The notes beneath the pieces are model-generated. The model saw nothing but the letters and a program-made list of their open reading frames with translations. It had not been told where the DNA came from and ran no database searches. A program made the position numbers and the translations under genes. A stretch of DNA of 64,000 nucleotides from Apricaphanius iberus. Lineage: Eukaryota > Chordata > Actinopteri > Cyprinodontiformes > Aphaniidae. Each line of letters starts with the position of its first letter. Positions within the stretch are counted from its first letter, which is position 1. This document shows positions 58,434-64,000 of the stretch, one piece after another. Location: contig JAPXFQ010000787.1 of NCBI GenBank assembly GCA_028564705.1, positions 1,674,001-1,738,000 of the forward strand. The letters are read 5' to 3'.

Positions 58434-61400
58434 AGGTGGCTCCAACTTGTCTGGTTGAGTAAATTAATGTAATGCATGCAACAAATATGTGTCCAGGCTG
58501 CAAAAAACTGTTCTTCCTATATAAACCTTATTCTATTTTCTCTCCACTTCACTATTGTGCATTACTTTATATTTTTCTGTCATAAATATCCAATAAGATT
58601 CATTGAAGCGTGTGAATGTAATATGTGTGAATCCAAAAAAGCTTTCCGTGTAAACATAACACAATCACAGGTAAACAAATTACCACTGCTTTCACACATT
58701 TAAACCAACATGCAACGCAACTAATGTAAAGCGGACAGGCTCGAATTTGAATTACAAATCTAGTTAATTCAAACGTTGCATTACATTGCATGCATTTTTA
58801 CCCTTCGTACTGTGAGGTGTCTGTAGTGATAAATCCAAAGCCCAGGTGCTATTACTCATATTGAGTCTGTACGTGTGTGTGTAAGATTTTGGGGTGACCC
58901 AGCAATGTGGAAATGAAAGAGGAGCAGAAAGTTGCAAATTAAACTCGTTACTTCTTTCCTTTGGCAGGTTCTTTTCAGCAGGAGCTGACAGGGCTTGAAG
59001 GACGCGCTAATCTCACTCAAGGAAATTATATTTAAATCACAGAGGCCCGTGTCTCCTGTATTCCGCAGGATGAAATTGGGTATTTCTGTCCAGTTTCAAC
59101 TTCACCCACAATTCCATACAATCAATATTTGATCAAGGTCTTGGGCATCAAAGCCCTGCGATTCTCCGTTTTGACTTTTAATTCCCCACCGTAACATGTA
59201 ATTCTCTGAAACGGGGATGGCTGCTTGTGCCAATATTTGATTTTTCTAAGTGTGCAGTTGCAGTCGCTGCCCTTTGAACTCTAATTTTAGCCCTGACTGG
59301 CTTCTTTGTACTTTAAATTAACCAGAGAATCACTAGGCATTCAAACGGTTTTCACTGACACACCAGCCATGTGGAAAAGTTGACTGTCAAGCATTGTTGG
59401 AAATCATGTTGAAGCAGTTGTAATTCATGTCCAATGGATCAAATTTGGGGGAATTTATCCTAATGTTTTGCAAGCCATTAGCACTGGCTGTATGAGAGAA
59501 AGCAGGTAACAGTGGGACTTCCAGCAGGAGATTCTTTCTGTTGCAATTGCACCTCTCGTGTTGAAAAAGTTTGGTAAAATATTTTAAAAAAATGCTTTTA
59601 AAGATTTGTAAAATTTCAGGGTCAATTTAAACTAGAGCTATGAAGATCTCTAAAAAAATATGTCGACGTGGCCTTTCTGCATGCCCACTATTGCCTTTAG
59701 CACTAGAAAAAAAAGAAGGAAAAAAAAGGATTTTGATGCATGTAAAAAAGTTATTGAAAATGGTAAAGTTGTCCAAGAAACCATTTTCAAGGGAATTCTT
59801 AAGCAAATATTCATATTACTTTTATTAACACTTGAAATTAGAAAAAAAACCTTTTAAGAAATTAAAAGATTCTTGGATTTCAGACTTGACTTTCAGTTAG
59901 TTAGCCATGTAATTGACATTTTGTCCATCCAGAAGTCCCCTTAATCAATGGGCCAACTGTATATCAATAAATTATACATCATTCTACCTACCTAGACTTG
60001 ATGCCAGATGAATTTTAGCTCTTTTATTTAATGCTTTAGTGTTTTTACATCGTGTTAGCTGTAATTTACAAATTTGAGACACCTTTTCAATGTATGTACA
60101 AATATTATAAATAATTTGAAAGCCAAGATTCTTGAGAATCCAATGATTAATGTCACTCAAGATTACAATCATAAGCCAAGACCCAGTAAATGATTGAGCT
60201 GATTGACTGATGATTGACTCACAGAAAATGAATGTGCAACTCAGTCTGAAGCCACACATCATCTCAAACAAAAATAGTAATTTTAAGTCCACAAGGGGTT
60301 TAATGAATGCACTCCATTAAGGTAGACCTCAGCACTTCTTAAATCCACAATCCACAACAATTCCCCTTCTTGAGTGTATATCTAACAAATGAGCATGCTG
60401 ACAAAATACATTATCCTAAAATTAACACAGTTTCCTTCTTTGTGATGGTTATTAGTGGTTGGCAACCAACCAAATTAGTGCAATACCACCACCAGCCGAC
60501 AACACCCTCTCCTGGTTGTCTTGGATTGTACAGTTGCAACTTAATTTAGGCTGGGGTTGTAATCTGTCTTTGGCGAGCCTGATCTGTTCATGCCTCAGAT
60601 TGTCAGTTGCTATCAATTATCTGTCTTACTATTATCCTTACCATCCAAGCATCTCATTGTTTTGACCTGCAAAATATCTAAAATTAAATTATTTATACTC
60701 AAAAAGTGACTAAAAAACTGAAATCTCAAAATGTAAAAATAGTTTTTACATCATCATCTTGGTTTCAAAGCTAAGGAAAAGGAATAATTGTACACACTAC
60801 GTTCTCATCATTACTTCAAAGTCCTAATAAGAAACTAGGAATTGATATTTATATTTACGGTCAAGTGAGCCAATGGACATTTAAGTTATTTAAAAGCCAT
60901 TCGCAGAAGACAAGGCTAATGCCAGGTGGAACTGATTGCAGCAGCTGAGATGACATTTCCCCAAATATTACCAATACGCTTTTTTATTTTATTCTTATTA
61001 TTATTATTATTATTATTATTTGTGGAAGGAACAAGCTGAGAGGGAAATCCCAGAGGACTTTTTTTTTATTTAATGACACTTGAAATGAGGCGTAATTAAG
61101 ACCATATTTCCATAACATTCCTCAAAAACTTTAAGGACAGAAAATTTAATTAAGCTATCATACTAGGGGGCACCGTGACCTTGTCACAGCTAAAAAAAAA
61201 AAGAATCTTTTTTCCCCTCCTTTCAAATGTATGCTAATGATATCATTTGAAAAAAAAATTAACAGCCATAACAACCGTGATTTATTTCAAAGCAGAGCCT
61301 ATCTCCCCTGTGGTCTCCTTAAAATCTCAGCATTATTCTTTAAGTTTGAACTGGTAAAATCAGGACAATTAAAGAAGCTCTCTGCGGTAAATATTAAGCG

Positions 61401-62424
61401 GATGGTGTGCATTTTGAGCAGAAATTGGGGATTAACTTCTTAAAATGTTCTGCCTGATCCCTTGACTGGACTTCAAAGTAAAAGTTATGTTGGAAGAAGG
61501 GGTATTCGGGGGCCATTGTCAGCGGGTTTGTCGTGCTTCTGACGCTGAGAAGTCAAAGTGCTTTCAAGGAAGTTTAAGCACCACATAGGAATGTAGGAAT
61601 ACAGGATGGTACTGCAAGACTGCTTGAAACTAGTTTCAAGATGCTTAAACAGTTTCTGATGTGAAACTTGTATGTTTCATATAATCACTTGATATGTTTT
61701 TAATCCAGTCTGATGAATATTGCATTGGTATATTGAATGTGTAAATGAAGGAATACTGTTATTAGGATGGGTATTGTGTTCAGACACCTCCTGATTTTCC
61801 ATTATAGTTTATTTACAGCCTTTGCATACAAAATCCATGAAAATTTACATACATTAAAATTGATGTTGGCAGAGACTCAGAGGGCAGGCCTGGCTTTATG
61901 AGGTCTCTTTCTGATTCCTTCTGCTAACAGAAATCAATCTGTGGTCATACTGTGCTTTACATTTCTAATTATTTGATACTTTTCATTGACTCTACCATGA
62001 AGACCTTTGAGTGTTTATTGTAAAATCAAACATTTCGGTCAGTTTTATGCACAGGCTTTTTTTTCTTAATTTGTTTATGTTTTTCTTTCTGGCAGTGTGG
62101 TACTCAGAATTGGTATCGGAGTAACAAGTATAAACCCAACAGATTTACTTTCTCAAGTAGAGCATTACAAATTTTGCTGTAGTACTCCACTTGATAATTG
62201 ATTGATGATTATGCACAGGCTTTTAAAAGGAAGCCACATGCTCTAAATACATTCACCGACGGGTGCATATTCCCTAGTCCACCCTCCACATCACATTTTC
62301 TAGTAGTATTCGGATGGCAAAAGAATAAGGTTGATTTTGTGTCTGAGGAATTATGACTACCCTTTTTTTTTACTTCAGGTAAAGGCCACCAAACTTTTAT
62401 TCAAGCTTTAATTATGCCTTAAAC
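58434..62424. other. unassigned, TE-poor sequence
   Basis: No gene recognised in 4 kb. 58,930-59,360 and 60,880-61,490 are unique, of balanced composition, rich in TTAATTA/AATTAAG-type motifs and free of recognised repeats. They are the best candidates in the window for conserved non-coding elements. That is an appearance-based guess. A (TTA)n run sits at 60,994-61,020. Confidence 0.4.
60994..61020. repeat. (TTA)n microsatellite
   Basis: Nine TTA units. Confidence 0.92.
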
Positions 62425-62600
62425 CACAGGTTTCCAAATCCATTCTTCAAGGTCTGGTGTCCTGCAACTTTTAGATGTGTCCTTGTTCCAACACTGTTTA
62501 TTCAAATGACTAAATTACCTCCTCAACGTGCATTGAAGCAGGGTGACTTCTAAAAACATCAGACACTGGCCCGACTATGGACACCATTGGTTTTAAACTA
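62425..62600. mobile_element. hAT-type MITE, decayed
   Basis: The left part caggtttccaaatccattcttcaaggtctggtgtcctgcaacttttagatgtgtcc resembles the ends of a fish hAT MITE (ccaGggttggaaacc...tcctgcatgttttagatgt). The right side shows the inverted counterpart in poor shape (aaaacatcagacactggcc). No target duplication was resolved. Confidence 0.52.
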
Positions 62601-62739
62601 ACATACAGTGGCCCAGATAGTTTATCGGAATATAAAAGCCACAACAACAAAAGGCACAAGGGCGGTATTAATTGAAATGGACAAAAATATAATTATACAG
62701 TTATCATAAAACATCACACGTCCACTGCATTGCTCCCCA

Positions 62740-62926
62740 AGAACCCATAACTTTTTATCGATGACTCATTGCAATCTACTGGGATTCCTTACATAGAAAA
62801 CTTTTAACTGATTGGAATGTTTGTATAATTGTATTGAAAAGACTTTTGTTGTAAAGTGCCTTGAGATGACATTTGTTGTGAATTGGCGCTATATAAATAA
62901 ATGTGAATTGAATTGAAACTTATCTA
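62740..62926 (+). mobile_element. L2-type LINE 3' tail
   Basis: ttgtaaagtgccttgagatgacatttgttgtgaattggcgctatataaataaatgtgaattgaattgaa is the typical 3' end of fish L2 copies, with ttccttacatagaaaac upstream. No ORF remains. Confidence 0.8.
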
Positions 62927-63369
62927 TGAAAGACTTAACTTCTGAACCTGTTTAGAGAGGAAAACCTGTCGGAAAGCGGCAGACAGGTTACAGAGCAGGA
63001 GATACTTTATTTCCCTTTGTCTTTACGTCCGCTTAAATTTTACATCTGTTGCGACTTTTGCAGTGTTGCAGCTCTTGTCATGACTTTTGTTGTGCTGTTG
63101 CGTTATAGCCTTTGTTGTTTTTTTGTTGTTGTAATTTTTGTGATTCATTGAGCCGTTTGGTCCGCCATACTAATAAGCTTCCAGAAATCTCGGGAAAAGA
63201 CTCATCCCTACCCAGGAGACTCAACAATTTAACCTCTAATAAGAAAAACAACTGTGACTCCAGCGACTGTCATTATAAGACAATAGGACACTAATGAAGC
63301 CAAAACCAAACCTCCACCAATAGGCGGCACGCCAAGGACCGTCGTTAAGACGTGTAGCACAAAGGATCC
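62927..63369. other. unassigned sequence
   Basis: No gene. It may be the 5' side of the retroelement end that follows. Confidence 0.35.
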
Positions 63370-63600
63370 AATTACATAATCAGTCTGTTAAAAGCCTTCC
63401 AAGAGGTTAAATAACTGAGTCCACACCAGTTAGTTGGACCAGTCCCAGCCTGGTCAGCGGCGAGCATGAACTGATGAAGCCTCTTGGATAAGAGGTGAAA
63501 CGTCTTCCAAGACAAATTACCAAGTCCAGTTGCGTTCGATTGATATTTCCTTGAGATAACCATGACCTGGATGGCTGAGAATATTCACAGGCTTTATTGC
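63370..63600 (+). mobile_element. retroelement end, possibly Penelope-like
   Basis: The wording ccagtcccagcctggtcagcggcgagcatgaactgatgaagcctcttgg...gaggtgaaacgtcttcc, caagtccagttgcg and cctggatggctgagaat recurs in fish genomes next to retroelement genes. I assign it tentatively to Penelope-like elements, whose terminal repeats are known to encode hammerhead ribozymes. No reverse transcriptase or GIY-YIG codons are in the window. Confidence 0.45.
63471..63504 (+). ncRNA. hammerhead-ribozyme-like core
   Basis: CTGATGA (63,471-63,477), a 6-bp stem CCTCTT/AAGAGG (63,480-63,485 with 63,490-63,495) closed by loop GGAT, then GAAAC (63,497-63,501), then GTC. These are the conserved hammerhead boxes in the right order: CUGANGA, stem II, GAAA, and an NUH site (GTC, also at 63,523-63,525). 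A78-T96 can extend stem II with G79 bulged. Stem I could not be paired convincingly, so activity is unproven. Such ribozymes cut the element's RNA. Confidence 0.4.
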
Positions 63601-63784
63601 CTGGTATTCTCTTAAATGTAGCTTTCCTTTTCTTGGAAGTTGTAGGCTCTTCATCTGTGTCCTCATTGGACTTTTTCATTTTCACAAAGAAACTTTTCAG
63701 AACCTCTTTTTTCATTATTGTGCTAGTTTGTGGGTTTGTTTTTTGCAGTGACTTATCACATGACCTAGGCAAGGGTTTTGACAT
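63601..63784 (-). CDS. unassigned open frame, Lys/Ser/Thr-rich
   Basis: The N-terminal 60 codons of a 125-codon minus frame read MSKPLPRSCDKSLQK..., then a Lys-rich part with KSFFVKMKKSNEDTDEEP and SKKRKATFKR, a possible nuclear localisation signal. This looks like the disordered start of a zinc-finger or transposase protein, but I match it to none. The C-terminal part of the frame runs into the retroelement end and is meaningless. Confidence 0.2.
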
Positions 63785-64000
63785 GACTGAGTCAAAAAGT
63801 GAGTTGTAGCTGGATGTAACAAAGAGAATCTAGTCGTTTTCCAAAATAAGACATTTTACAAATAGTAATTTTTGAATATTAGACATAATTTAGACTGATG
63901 ATAAATCAAGCAGAATTACTGTAAGTTATTATTTTCTCTGTGGGGCCCAGTTCCAAATGACCCGGGGACCTCTAGGGTTTTGGGTTCTAACTTGGTGAGT
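63785..64000. other. unassigned window edge
   Basis: Nothing recognised. Confidence 0.4.

Noticed and set aside
1..64000. CRISPR arrays, bacterial operons or phage
   Set aside because: No regularly spaced direct repeats, no dense coding, and all recognised elements are of vertebrate type.

Overview
The window looks like intergenic (or large-intron) DNA of a ray-finned (teleost) fish. It is AT-rich and has no long open reading frame belonging to a host gene. It carries the repeats typical of fish genomes: many Tc1/mariner-type elements, a Kolobok-type THAP element, PIF/Harbinger and hAT MITEs, L2- and jockey-type LINEs, a tRNA-type SINE, and the gag/protease remains of an endogenous retrovirus. 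I found no host protein-coding gene, rRNA, tRNA or CRISPR array that I can defend. All family assignments come from reading the sequence and remembered family hallmarks, not from a database search.

Layout. 0-8 kb: a possible hAT N-terminal fragment that starts inside a strong hairpin, a Tc1-like MITE (2.3-2.8 kb), an L2 scrap (3.2-3.7 kb), TE-poor sequence, then a scrambled Tc1 relic (7.2-7.8 kb). 8.2-9.6 kb: a TTAA-flanked Kolobok-like element with a broken THAP zinc-finger exon, an 89-bp-period minisatellite and a perfect 28-bp palindrome. 11.8-14.2 kb: retroviral gag plus protease, badly broken, no LTRs seen. 15.8-18.3 kb: two collinear pieces of one Tc1 family with an L2 3' end between them. 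19.1-22.5 kb: an intron-containing IS630/Tc1/mariner-superfamily transposon, itself interrupted by a 1,103-bp TA-flanked insertion. 22.6-29.5 kb: microsatellites and mostly unassigned AT-rich DNA. 29.5-38.7 kb: several non-autonomous DNA transposons, two LINE fragments, a lone promoter-like patch near 33.4 kb and an internally deleted Tc1 element (35.6-36.4 kb). 40-48 kb: a hAT-like MITE, a SINE, a Tc1 relic and unassigned sequence. 48.3-54.7 kb: two related Tc1 MITE copies, a full-length 1,612-bp Tc1-like element, a Harbinger 5' piece with a Myb-like exon, and a TIR-bounded 677-bp repeat. 54.7-57.7 kb: a nearly full-length jockey-type LINE on the minus strand. 58-64 kb: TE-poor sequence with some conserved-looking stretches, two MITEs, an L2 tail, and a retroelement end with a hammerhead-ribozyme-like core.

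There is no operon or pathway. What functions can be read are those of mobile elements (transposase, reverse transcriptase, Gag), nearly all inactivated by stops, frameshifts or deletions. The most instructive items are the nested insertion at 20,282-21,384 whose removal with one TA restores the host transposase frame, the Kolobok/THAP element, the hammerhead-like core near 63.48 kb, and the promoter-like patch at 33.37-33.50 kb. I did not find evidence strong enough to claim a new biological system.
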